Shown: in pieces, positions 12,394 through 22,130 of the stretch
Layout of the letters: each line of letters opens with the position of its first letter
Numbering within the stretch: position 1 is the first letter of the stretch
Source: Dugong dugon
Lineage: Eukaryota > Chordata > Mammalia > Sirenia > Dugongidae
Reading direction: 5' to 3'
Assembly (NCBI GenBank): GCA_030035585.1
Contig: CM057466.1
Span: forward strand, 114,109,182 to 114,173,181
Length of the DNA stretch: 64,000 nt
Notes under the pieces: generated by a model
Told to the model about the DNA's origin: nothing
Databases searched by the model: none
Seen by the model: the letters and a program-made list of their open reading frames with translations, nothing else
Made by a program: the position numbers and the translations under genes

Positions 12394-12529
12394 AAAAACC
12401 AAAACAAACCTGTTGCTGTTGAGTCGATTCCGACTGATAGCAGCCTATAGGACAGAGTAGACCTGCCCCACAGGGTCTCCAAGGAGCAGCTGGTGGATTT
12501 GAACTACCAATCTTTTGGTTAGCAGTGAG
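12394..12529 (-). mobile_element. AfroSINE, minus strand, 5'-truncated
   Basis: Same short subfamily and same strand as its neighbour, joined head to tail with no unique sequence between them. The tail 'GGTTTGTTTTGGTTTTTGGA' abuts the head of the first copy. The tRNA-derived head stops after 'ACTGCTAACCAAAAG', so its first part is missing. Confidence 0.85.
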
Positions 12530-12639
12530 TTCTTATCATCCTCCCGAAAGCCTTTTCACACTAGAATCCAAAGAGAACACTTTGCCTGCATATTTTGTTT
12601 CTCCAATAAAATTAATCCTTATGCATTAACTCATTTGAC

Positions 12640-12800
12640 CATGAGACTGATCCTATGGGATAAGCAGGACAGATAACCTTAGTTCCACTTTGTAAGTGAT
12701 GAGAAAATTAGTGCTCAGAGAGGCTTAGTGACTCATTCTGATTGGCACAACCAATAAGGGGCATAGAACTCAAACTCTGCTTTCTGCGCACTCACGGCAT
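12640..12800 (+). repeat. MIR element
   Basis: 'AAGTGATGAGAAAATTAGTG', 'CTCAGAGAGGCTTAGTGACT', 'AACCAATAAGGGGCATAGAA' and 'CTCAAACTCTGCTTTCTGCG' reproduce the order of the MIR core and its 3' part (gaggaaactgaggctcagagagg, then the 'gagctgggattcaaac' block). Confidence 0.75.
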
Positions 12801-12987
12801 TATGGAGTCTCTCCAGCAACTGATAAACTCCTTCAGTAGTTATTTCTTATGACTTTATTTTAGCATTATATGAGCTTATTTCTCTAACATTCAGCATGTG
12901 GCCCTGCACAGAATGTATTAGGTGTACGTTCACGGAACTAACACGAATAGAAGGTCATTGAATTAGAAGTAAATAGCTCAGCAACGT

Positions 12988-13262
12988 ATTTTTTTAATTG
13001 TGCTAAAAATACCCATAACAAAACATTTGCCAATTCAACAATTTTTACATGTATTATTCAGTGATTTTGATTACATTCTTCATGTTGTACAACCACGATC
13101 ACTATCCATTTCCAAATTATTCCACCATCTTTAACCTAAACTCAGGGTCCCCTATATAATAATCCCCCCCTTCCCCTTCCTCCCACCCCCAGGAACCACT
13201 AATAAGCTTTGGCTTCTGTTTGCCTATTTCCTATAGGTAAGATCACACAGATTTGTTCTTTT
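12988..13262 (-). mobile_element. L1 3' region, old, minus strand
   Basis: The reverse-complement L1 3' UTR order is visible: 'AACATTTGCCAATTCAAC', 'ATGTTGTACAACCACGATCA', 'CTATCCATTTCC', a C-rich stretch, then 'GGAACCACTAATAAGC' and 'TTTGCCTATTTCCTAT'. It is diverged and lacks ORF2. A related but separate L1 segment starts at about 13790. Confidence 0.65.
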
Positions 13263-13789
13263 GCATTGGCAGCTTGTCTTGATCATCTCCACTCAATGTG
13301 GGCTCCAGAAGATGGGTTCTTTCTTTAATGCCTGTGTACATTGTCCCCACATGACATTTATCTGCTTTTTACTGAACAGAGTATGCCAGACTTCGCCTGA
13401 AGAGAGGCTGCTTTGGATTTCCATGAAGTTGTATTACTACCAACAGTGTAAGAGGTTGCGAGTTGGGTAGTTTTTGTCTACCTACTTTCCATACTATAGT
13501 AACAACAGGGATTAATACTAGTCAGGCACGAATATGTTGTTGTCTTGTAAATTCCCCACCTGAAATGTATGTACTCAGTGAGGGTACAATAGGTATTACT
13601 TGACTAGCTGACTGTTTAACTTTGTAAACTTAATTTTTGGATCTATAGGACCATTTTTCTTATGATAGGTATATAGAGAAGTAACTGAGAAACACCCCCA
13701 CTAACAATGAAAGATCAGTACTTACTGGTATTTCACCTATTTTTGTCATTAAAATGTCATATATTTGTTCTTAGGTGCTTTCATTCATC
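13263..13789. other. Unassigned sequence between two L1 pieces
   Basis: No gene or firm repeat seen. It may be part of the same old L1 locus, because L1 sequence flanks it on both sides in the same direction, but I cannot trace motifs through it. Confidence 0.4.
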
Positions 13790-14930
13790 GCTTTAAAATT
13801 ACCATAAAATTCACTCATTCAAAGTGTACAGTTGAGTAGTTCTTAGTATATTAAAAATATTGTGTAACCGTCACTACTAATTCTGGAACACTTTCATCAC
13901 CCCCAAAATAAACCTTATATCCATGAACAGTCACTCCCCATTTCCTTCTCAACTCCCCTCAAACCCTGACAACCACTAATCTAATTTCTGTCTCATTGGA
14001 TTTGCCCATTCTGTACATTTCATACAAATGGAATCATACAACGTGTGGTCTTTTGTGACCGACTTCTTTCACTTGGCATGTTTTCATTATGAGAACAAAG
14101 GTGTGCCTGACTCAAGCCATGGCATTTTCAATTGCCTCATATGCATTGCCTCATATGAAGGCTGGAAAATGAATAAGGAAGACCAAAGAAAAATTGATGC
14201 ATTTGAATTATAGTGTTGGTGAAGAGTATTGAATATAAATAGACTACCAGAAGAAAGAACAAATCTGTCTTCTAAAAATTATAGCCAGAATGCTCCTTAG
14301 AAGAGAGCATGGTGAGACTTTGTCTTGCTTACTTTGGACATGTTACCAGGAGGGACCAATCCCTGGAGAAGGACATCAGGCTTGGTAAAGTAGAGGGTCA
14401 GTGAAAAAGAGGAAGACCCTTAACAAGATGGATTGACGAAGTGGTTGCAATAATAGGCTCAAACATAGCAATGGTTGTGAGAATAGTGCAGGACTGGGCA
14501 GCCATGCGTTCAGTGGTACGCAGGGTTGCTGTGATGCGGAACCTATCAACAGGACGTAATAACTATGTTTTCAAGATTCATCCACGTTGTAGCATGTATC
14601 AGGACTTTATTCCTTGTTATGCTATAATAATATTCTATTATATGGATATACCACATTTTGTTTATCCATTTATCAGTTGATGGACATTTTGGTGGTTTTT
14701 ACTTTTTGGCTACTATGAATAATGTTGCTATGGACATTGGTGTAAAGTTTCTTTGTGGACAAGTTTTCATTTCTCTTGGGTATATATCTAGGCGTGGAAT
14801 TGATGGACCAAATGATAGCTTTATGTTTAACATTTTAAGAAACTGTCAAACTGTCTTTCAAAGTAGTGGCGCTATTTATATTCTTACCAGCAACGGATGA
14901 GGGTTATTAGTTGCTTTTTGCATTTGGCTT
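13790..14930 (-). mobile_element. L1 3' end/ORF2 tail, minus, split by an RTE
   Basis: The plus strand shows the reverse-complement L1 order: 'CAAAGTGTACAGTTGAGTAG', 'ACTCCCCATTTCCTTCTC', 'TTTCATACAAATGGAATCAT', 'TTCTTTCACTTGGCATG', then after the RTE insert 'CAAGATTCATCCACGTTGTA', 'ATATACCACATTTTGTTTAT', 'ATCAGTTGATGGACATTTTG' and 'CTCTTGGGTATATATCTAGG'. This is an L1MA-MC-type copy. The plus-strand open frames at 14441-14680 and 14658-14900 are antisense readings of L1. Confidence 0.88.
14087..14564 (+). mobile_element. 5'-truncated RTE LINE inside an L1
   Basis: Carries the last part of the RTE ORF (antisense-free reading 'WKMNKEDQRKIDAFEL' near 14160-14213) and its 3' UTR. The L1 sequence resumes exactly on the far side. 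The string ATGTTTTCA occurs at both edges (14078-14086 and 14565-14573), consistent with a 9-bp TSD and with continuity of the L1 motif 'gcataatgttttcaagattc'. The usual 'AACAAC' tail is eroded to 'ATCAACAGGACGTAATAAC'. Confidence 0.9.
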
Positions 14931-15420
14931 CATCGGTTTCATTTGGCTGCCAAATGTTCTATTTGTTGAATATTAAACTAATTGAAAAGTCCCTTCTCTA
15001 AAAACAATTATGGAGAAAATAGGCCACGTGAATTCTCCAAGGCCTTGTCTGAATCTCATGGTGGTGATTAGATTTATTCACTTATTTTATGAATATGGGA
15101 TACAAGTGTAAATGGCAAACAGTAAGAAAACCTATATTATCAACTTATCTAGTTACCTACTCTGTTCTGGTTCTGAATTTAATGCTTTTGAGGGGTATGG
15201 AAGACAGTGCATGAAGCAGCTTTCTGTTTCCTTAGCGATCCCAATTTTTGGGGTAGGGGGGAGCCTAGAAAAGCCATTGTCTGTCATTCCTGTGGGTCTT
15301 TTCATCTTCCAGATATCATATTTGAAAATAGATTAAATTGTCCTTTTTAATTACTGGACCACTTCCCTGAGAATACAGAGGAAGTGAGCCCTGTACCCAG
15401 GTACCACTTTTACCACTAGT
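14931..15420. other. Unique non-coding stretch
   Basis: No gene or repeat recognised. An open frame at 15112-15336 has no family resemblance. Confidence 0.5.
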
Positions 15421-15431
15421 CTTATGTCACT

Positions 15432-15818
15432 TCTTATTGTTCGCTGTCCTTGAGTCAACCCTCACTCATAGTGACCCCATGTACAGCAGAATGAACTGTT
15501 GCCAGTCCTGTGCTGTCTTCATAATAATTGGTATGGTCGAGTCCATTGTTGTGGCTAGTATGTATTTTGAGTGCCTTCCAACCTAGGGGGCTCATCTTCC
15601 AGCAATGTATTAGACAGTATTCTGTTGAGATCCATAGGGCTTTCATTAATTAATATTTGGAAGTAGATATCCAGGCCTTTATTCTTAGTTGGAAGCCCCA
15701 CCGAAACCTCTCCACCACCGGTGACTCTGCTGGTATTTGAAATACTGCAGGCATAGCTTCCAGAATCATAGTAACATGCAAGCCATGGCAATACAACAAA
15801 CTGACAGGTGGGTGATGG
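15432..15818 (-). mobile_element. Internally deleted RTE (5' UTR fused to 3' tail)
   Basis: On the minus strand it begins with the RTE 5' end ('CAGTTTGTTGTATTGCCATG' equivalent), runs through the 5' UTR including the GGTATTTGAAATAC-like palindrome, and reaches the 'GGCACTCAAAA' point. It then jumps directly to the RTE 3' tail, skipping the whole ORF (about 2.8 kb). CTTATGTCACT (15421-15431) and CTTATATCACT (15819-15829) flank it as an 11-bp TSD with one mismatch, so the deleted form itself appears to have inserted. A second copy with the same junction lies at 44.4 kb. Confidence 0.85.
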
Positions 15819-15974
15819 CTTATATCACTAACATCTAAAATTAAGATGGTTTGTGGCCAGAACTACTGGGGATGACAAGGAAAAGCAAGCTTTTAGAGAT
15901 ATCTTGATAGGGCTTTTTATTTGGCACATATTCTAGTAAATATATGATTTATAAGACTGCCCACCATATTTCTA

Positions 15975-16072
15975 CATAAATTATATATAGAATATATAAA
16001 TATATATATTTATATTGTTATTAATATTATATATTAATATAAATATATTAATATTCTATATAAATTATATTT
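15975..16072. repeat. AT-rich imperfect palindrome
   Basis: Almost pure A/T. The left arm contains TATATAGAATAT and the right arm its reverse complement ATATTCTATATA, with further pairing outward and ATTAATATTATATATTAAT at the centre. The DNA could extrude a cruciform. Arms are imperfect. Confidence 0.75.
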
Positions 16073-16221
16073 AAGCATTAGCTTAAATATAATGTTGCTT
16101 TACATTTCTCATTTTCAGAGGTTCACTCCAAAGGAAGTGAACACATTTCATACTACAGAAGAAATTTGGTAGTAATGTAAAATTTATATTAGTTCAGTTA
16201 GGAGAAATTTGGCCATAGCTG

Positions 16222-16262
16222 GTTAAAAAAAAAAAAAAAAAGAGAGAGAGAGAGAGAAGAGA
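16222..16262 (+). repeat. Poly-A then (GA)n microsatellite
   Basis: A run of about 17 A is followed by about eight GA units. No LINE or SINE body is recognisable directly upstream, so this is not clearly a retrotransposon tail. Confidence 0.9.
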
Positions 16263-17080
16263 TATGCATATTAAAAGGGCACATTAATACTGAAAATAAT
16301 TACCCTCAAGAAATAACAAATCAGAAACCCAAAGCATGCTTTGGATGGGTCCACAGGGCCTAATATACCACACAGTTCATGAAATCATAGCTGGCGAGAA
16401 ATCTAAACTGGTGTTCATCCAGTTTAATTCTGCTTTGTAAAGACTCTTAAGGATATAATAACATTTGCAAAGCACAGTGGGAGCCACAGGATCAAAGGTT
16501 TTCAGTAAGTGGGAAGACTAGCATTGCTATACTTGTAACAATTAATAATGCTATCTCACCTTCCAGCTTATCTTTCCTAAGGAACATCTTGCACCCCCAC
16601 CCCCACACGCCACACTTTCTGCCTTGTCCTTTTGTGGGGTGCCTCCCTTGATGCTATTTAACTGAACAGACTTGGTAAACAATGTACAATTCCTTCACAT
16701 TAGCATGATGTTTATGTAAAAGGGTTCTTAACTGAGAGGCTGACCCTATTTCTCACTTAATAGAATGTATCTTCTTGTTTTCTTGCAGGCACACAGCATG
16801 CCAAAGAGCCAAGTTTTGCTGGATTTGCATGTCATAGGAAGCATCAAGTCTAGTCCTCCTGTTAGGAGCACTTTCTGTTCAATTAAAGGAACAACAGCAG
16901 CCCACCAAGAAAGCAAAATCCCCTTCAAGAACTTGAAGAAGGAGCTTACAAATTGCTCTATCAAGCCCCAGAAACTGTCCTGGTAGGCTCTTTTTCACTC
17001 AGAGGGGGAAGGGAGGGAAGATTTGATATAACACTTTCTTAAAAACCCTGAGTGAATAAAGTCATCTTGAGAGAAAGTTC
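16263..17080. other. Unique non-coding stretch
   Basis: No repeats recognised. A stretch at 16764-16988 is open on the plus strand and preceded by a pyrimidine-rich tract ending 'TTTTCTTGCAG' at about 16788, which resembles a 3' splice site. There is no protein family resemblance and no matching donor that I trust, so no exon is called. Confidence 0.45.
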
Positions 17081-17089
17081 CCAGATATG

Positions 17090-17560
17090 GATTACCTATA
17101 AAAAGAATAAAAGGGATGAGCATGGAGGATTTTTCATCGCCGTAAACAAATAATTTGTGATGGCTCCACACTCCAGCCGCAAATCGGAGCCCGGGCGGGA
17201 AGTGCCCCCAGCTGTGCAGCATATACATACATCATGGGTCTGCTGTAATGAAGACTGCCTGATAAAGATCACAATATGACAGCTTTCCTTTGGCATTGGC
17301 TGCTGAACAGCCAGAAACGGTTTTCTGCGGCCAGCCAGCTATTGATCCAGCTCCCTCTTGTCAGTGATGCAGTTAATGGGAATTCCACAGGCAAATAAAA
17401 GCTACATTTTGTCTTCATTTTCATCTGAAATATGAGCTGGTCCTTTGTACTCTAGACAGTCATTTATTACTCATTTTCCTTTATTGATGTTTATGAGCTG
17501 AAGCATAAAATGATTCTCAAACGTAGTTTAATTGAGGCAGCAGTTGACACCGTGACCATG
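17090..17560. promoter_or_regulatory. Candidate conserved regulatory element, part 1
   Basis: Repeat-free sequence rich in short A/T-rich binding-site-like words: a forkhead-type GTAAACAAA at 17142-17150, AATTTGTGATGG, GTTAATGGGAATTCC, GCAAATAAAAGC and several TTTATT/TAAT cores separated by higher-complexity DNA. This texture is typical of deeply conserved vertebrate enhancers. The function is inferred from composition and the absence of repeats only; no alignment was possible. Confidence 0.35.
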
Positions 17561-17959
17561 ATTGTTGCTGTGCCATCGGCAGCGTAGAGTCCATGAATCA
17601 AGGTTTGCTTTTCACTGGTCTTGGAGGCAGCATACGGTGGAGAGTATCCTTAAAAAGCAACTGGGCTGGAGCTGAAGAAATATGTCGATTTATCTTCATA
17701 GGTAGCGAGGGGGAAAAGTGCCCCAAGTCCCTGCCATCGAGTGGCAAAGTGTTTCTTAGCACTTGGCATTCAAGAGCTCACCCTCCTGGTGGATGGGGAA
17801 GTTCTCTGAAAAGAGGCTTCTTAGTACCGTGTTTTAAAATATTTGAAGCTAAATTATTAGCCCTCAAAATGCATAGGCGGCAGCAGTGCCGGACGAAGCC
17901 ACACACGGCAAGAGGGGCAGCCAGGCCACTCAATTCGTTCATAAAATGGTAAGCGCAAT

Positions 17960-18960
17960 CAATATCGGGAGAAGTATTTTTTTATATGCAGTTATTAACT
18001 CATAAACTACAGTATATCTCATCTCATTCCAACAACAGCTGAGGTCTCCATCTCCCCCTGGAGACCCCTGCAGGTCCCATTATGAGAATCATAAATAATA
18101 TGTGCTAATGAGATATGAATTGATTATGTTGGAAAAGCTGACGTTTTCATCCATCATTCTAAATGATGTTTAACAATGGATTACCAGCCAGTAATTCCTC
18201 TGATATGAGATTAAATAAAAGAGCCGGCTGTTTCAGCAGGCTAGCTCAAGGAGATGGCAATAAATCTGCTCAATTACTGTATTACCAATCCGTTTTTCAC
18301 TGCTAAGGATATTATTATTTCATTTAGACTTGTTCATGCATCATAGATTATTTTATTTCAGTCAGTCAATGGGAGAAACCGCAGCGTTGTATTCACCGCG
18401 CTGCAGCACGGGGAGCTTTGCTAAGTACAGTAAATGCCCTCGGCTGGCCGCAGGCTCCTGACGAAAGGTTACCCCGCGGCCCTGGGGCTGGACGGCCCTG
18501 TGCACGCTGTGTTGGAGAAAAAAGCATTCTGCTTTCGACCTAATTTTCTTTACTTATCTGAAAAGTCTTGACCAAAGGATACTGCCTAAGAAGCTGATCA
18601 ATCGAAACGAGATTATTAGATCCTCTAAGATGATTTGGTCTTCATCTCAATCCTGTAGTAGATTGAGAATTAGATCACACAGGCCATCATTTGGCCCGGG
18701 AAATTAGATTAGGGGCCACCACAATACAAAGGGCGGCTTTTCCGCTTATGCCAAACAAACAAACAACATATGCGCTTTATCAATGTGTGAACTAGATTGG
18801 CAGGGGGATAGCCCTTGCCTTCACGGCGTCGCTCATCCTTTCTAACCACCTTGGTAGCTTTGTACCTGAGCTCAACCACCGTTTATGATAGTAAAATAAG
18901 AAGGATGGGTTTTCTTAAAAGATAATAATTCACAGATTCGTTCCATCATTTTTGTAATTA
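17960..18960. promoter_or_regulatory. Candidate conserved regulatory element, part 2
   Basis: About 1 kb free of repeats, with many homeodomain-like TAAT/ATTA cores, an E-box CAGCTG at 18036-18041, GGATTA (OTX/PITX/GSC-type) at 18178-18183, and a 7-bp inverted repeat GGTCTCC/GGAGACC at 18043-18049 and 18060-18066. A second inverted pair TCAATC/GATTGA lies near 18648-18667. The frames are closed by many stops, so it is not coding. The nearest target gene is outside the window. Confidence 0.4.
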
Positions 18961-19036
18961 CCCATTTATTAATTTACTTAATAAAGACAAAACCAACACC
19001 TGCTGCACGCCAGGCCCTGGGCTAAGCCATGAATGT
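18961..19036 (+). repeat. Old LINE 3' fragment (L1M/L2 type)
   Basis: 'CCATTTATTAATTTACTTAA', 'CACCTGCTGCACGCCAGGCC' and 'CTGGGCTAAGCCATGAATG' follow the 'tgtgccaggccctgtgctaagc' motif of old mammalian LINE 3' ends. It marks the right edge of the repeat-free block. Confidence 0.5.
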
Positions 19037-20464
19037 ACAAAAGAGATACAACAGCCACATGATTGTTGCATGGATGGCTCCATCAACAACCCACGCACAA
19101 CTTCAGATGCTCTCTGTCTGCCTCCCCTTTGCTGTCCCACCTTCAGCCCGTGGCATGGCGCAGAAGCCAGCTCTGTATGGTCCTGGACCAACTTCATGTG
19201 AGCACAAACCAAGAGTAGGAGCCCCTTGCCTGCCTCCAAGGCTCCTCTCGGCTCCTGCTCGGGGCTGTTTGTGGACACACAGGCCACTGGGCAACACAGC
19301 CCTGAGTGTGAGGGGTTCTATGCTCCACATGACAAATCTTTGACGGGAGCTGGAGAGTTAATGAAACTAGTCACAACCCCCACTACTGCAATTAGTTTCA
19401 AGGCTGTGATTGGAATCACCACCTCCCTTTTAGGTTCCTCTCATCCTTGGTCAACATTATGGTGGATCAGGGTTGGGTGGCTCCTACCTTTATCCCTGAG
19501 TGACCTGAGGAGTCTGTACAGGGCTTCCCAGGACATAGCTCTGCAAGACTGAGCAATCAGGACCACCACCACACAAGGCCAGCTTAGTGAGGCACGTTCA
19601 CTATGCCCTGTCTTCCTTCCCCTCCTCAGTGCCCTTTCTCCCTCCTGTCCTCTGGGATTGCACCTCAGAAGAGCAGCAGCAAGTGAGCCTTTGCCCTGGC
19701 TCTGGTTTCTGGGGAACCCAGGTTATGCAGCTGACCTTGGATATGGGTTTTGGAACTTGGCGACTTTGGGTCTGGCAGGAAGGGCACCCACTGTGCGTGG
19801 TGAGTGAGGCAGCTATGGCCTCAGTCAGAGTGCCATGTCGCTGTTTCCAGGGCTGTGGCCTGCAGTCACTGGGATAAAGTAGACATAAAGGAAAGACAGT
19901 GGGGTATGTGGTGGCTGTGGTTATCACATGGAATGGTGTCCCTGAAAATGGTGGGATTAAGGATTCTGGAGTGTACTGATGTTGGTAGCTTCTTTAGAAG
20001 TCTCACAAATGAGAATGAGAGGCCCGAAGGAGCTCACTTCTCACTCAAGACATTCTGAGAAGGCCAGGTGCCTTCACAACAGCTTTCAGTGAGCACCCCA
20101 TCTCCACCAATGGCGGGAGGGCCACGCAGACCTCAAGACCAGGCTCCAGTTAGGAGCTGGAGGAGGAGCCACGGGCAGGCTCCGCAACCTTTCGATCCTC
20201 TATTCAAAGGAGAAGCCGGGGCCCTGACACCGGGATGGGGCCTTGGATGAGGCAGACCTGAGAATGTTGAACTCATCAATTCTTTAGAAGCTTTGAGGTA
20301 GAAGAAAAAGGTTACCTCTACACCCTCCTGTGGAGAATGGCCTTCCCCTAGCCAGCCTGTGGGCTCCACAAAGGCCTCACCTACGCAGGTGCTTCACAAA
20401 ACAATGTCTGTTCTCACCACCCAGCACCACCCCTGGCAACCTCCACACATGTAACTGGGATTAA
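19037..20464. other. GC-richer unique stretch
   Basis: GC content is visibly higher than in the rest of the window. Open frames up to 109 codons occur on both strands over 18958-19927, overlapping one another in several frames. That is the pattern of stop-poor GC-rich DNA, not of a gene. No splice sites, domains or CpG island are convincing. Confidence 0.5.
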
Positions 20465-20690
20465 GTCTCAGCGGAGTCCAGGTGGGAAGCTGCTGTTCCT
20501 GCACAAGGAGGAAGCAGCTTACCTACAGAAGGACTGGGGTCGAGTCTCAGCAGAGTCCAGGTGGGAAGCTTCTGTCCCTGCACAAGGAGGAAGCAGCTTA
20601 CCTAAAGAAGGAGTGGGGTCGAGTCTCAGCAGAGTCCAGGCGGGAAACTGCTGGCCCTTCATAAGGAGGAAAAAGCTTACCTGAGGAAAG
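20465..20690 (+). repeat. Minisatellite, 79-bp unit, about 2.9 copies
   Basis: The word GTCTCAGC recurs at 20465, 20544 and 20623, giving an exact 79-bp spacing twice. Units share AGTCCAGGTGGGAAGC, CACAAGGAGGAAGCAGCTTA and the end ACCTA-AGAAGGA-TGGGGTCGA. The third unit is more diverged and truncated. Because 79 is not a multiple of three, the repeat is read in a different frame in each unit and is not a protein repeat. Confidence 0.95.
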
Positions 20691-20914
20691 AAAGGTCTCT
20701 AAGGCATTCTCCCTTGGAACAGAGTTAAGTAGTGCTGTTGGTTCAATTTCCCAAATATAATGGTAATCTGGGGGTTTGTTCCAATCAACACATAAGTGAC
20801 TGACTGATAGAATATTTGTCCTGATCTATAAAAAAGCAACGTTAGGTTGCATTTAAAATATTAAAAGAAAAGGGAAAATATTTACTAGGTGTCTACATAC
20901 ATGTGTATATACAA
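20691..20914. other. Unique non-coding stretch
   Basis: Nothing recognised. Confidence 0.5.
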
Positions 20915-21062
20915 TAAATCACTAATTCTTCATATTAACCTCACAATAGATATTTAAAATTTTGATTTATATATAAGAAAATCAAGGATCAGAAAAATAA
21001 TCTATCCTGTCCAAAATCGTAAGAATAATGCATAGCAGAGCTGGAATTTAGACCATTATTTT
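20915..21062 (+). repeat. MIR element
   Basis: 'TCATATTAACCTCACAATAG', 'AAGAAAATCAAGGATCAGAA', 'TGTCCAAAATCGTAAG' and 'GCAGAGCTGGAATTTAGACC' match the MIR order ('ttaacctcacaa', 'gaaactgaggctcagag', 'cagagctgggattt'). Confidence 0.7.
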
Positions 21063-21690
21063 TTCTTTTCTTCTTCCCTTTTTTAAATATTTTAAAACAA
21101 TTTTAAGTACCAAGCTTTGTAATTGCTGGCAGTCTTAGCCAGTTTCTCTAATGAAGTCCATTTAAAAACACAAATATTTTACAAACTGTAGTGTGTTAGT
21201 ATCCATTGGCTGAAAAATATGTGAAAATGACAAAGAGCTACCACAAATTATTAACCATTTTAAAAATGAAGTTGTATTTTATTAATCACAAAAGCATTAA
21301 CACATGTTTGAAACATAGTAATAAATATGTGTGGAAAACGTCTGTTTATTGGGAACAACTTAATTCTCACGTGGATTTATAAAGCCCTTGCCAACACTCT
21401 TAAATACCACTGTTGGGGAACAACCGATCTGGGGAACATCAAGTGCACAGAGGTTCCTTCAAGTGCTCTGTATCTCCTTCCCCCATGACACAGCTGGGAG
21501 GAGCAAGTTACCCGCGGGCAGAAGGGGCTGGTCTCAGAGTTATTTCACTCATTGGGATATTCCAGGCATCGTGTAGGGACATGAGGATATATATATATGA
21601 GCCTGTAGGAGGTTTGTTAATAGACTCAAGTCTTTATCCTTCTCATTGCAATGAGATGCTGTGGGCTCTTTTATGAAAGGGGCAGAGTGT
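21063..21690. other. Unique non-coding stretch
   Basis: No repeat or gene recognised. Open frames at 21388-21576 and 21413-21676 overlap in different frames without domain content. Confidence 0.45.
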
Positions 21691-22130
21691 TTCCATACCT
21701 TGAATCTGGGCTGGCCTTGTGTCTTTGTTGACTTCATCTGAAAATACAGGAGAATATATGGTATGATTCACTGATATAAAATTATAAGGAACAAGTTGAA
21801 AACAGACAACACATGACAGAATACTCTTGTCTGTGTTTCTGTACTTCATGGCCACTCTGCAATATAGTGCAAAGCTGGCAGAGGCAGTACAGGATCTCAG
21901 TCAAAGAGCCCTGTGCAGCTGCCCACACCCCCTATGTGCCTCTCATGACACGAGAACATGGCTGGACTAGCCTGCTGGAAGGTCGCTGCACCACCCAATA
22001 GTGAGCCCAGCCGGAAGCAGCCTATATCACCAACCACAGCCCCCAGAGTGTAGCCCTGGCTGAATTCTGTAGGGCCATCCCTTATGGTGCCCATGTTTGG
22101 GTGAGTAAACCGGCAAGATCATTTCTGTTG
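21691..22130 (+). mobile_element. Old LTR-like or MER-type repeat
   Basis: 'CCTTGAATCTGGGCTGGCC', 'GGCTGGACTAGCCTGCTGGA', 'TAGTGAGCCCAGCCGGAAGC' and 'AGTGTAGCCCTGGCTGAATT' resemble a known old mammalian repeat of the same general type as the one at 11.76 kb. It is too eroded to name. No coding content. Confidence 0.35.

Noticed and set aside
14441..14900. Plus-strand open frames over the L1/RTE junction
   Set aside because: They read the RTE 3' UTR and the antisense strand of L1.
16764..16988. Possible exon preceded by a pyrimidine tract and TTTTCTTGCAG
   Set aside because: A good-looking acceptor alone is common. The frame has no protein similarity and no matching donor or neighbouring exon was found.
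17593..17952. 119-codon plus-strand open frame (MNQGLLFTGLGG...)
   Set aside because: No domain, no splice signals, and it lies next to repeat-free DNA with stops in all frames; most likely chance.
18958..19927. Several overlapping open frames of 75-109 codons on both strands
   Set aside because: They overlap in different frames on both strands in a GC-richer segment. That is what low stop density produces; none has family resemblance.
20482..20664. 60-codon frame with apparently repeated peptide
   Set aside because: It is the 79-bp minisatellite. The unit is not a multiple of three, so the peptide does not truly repeat in frame.
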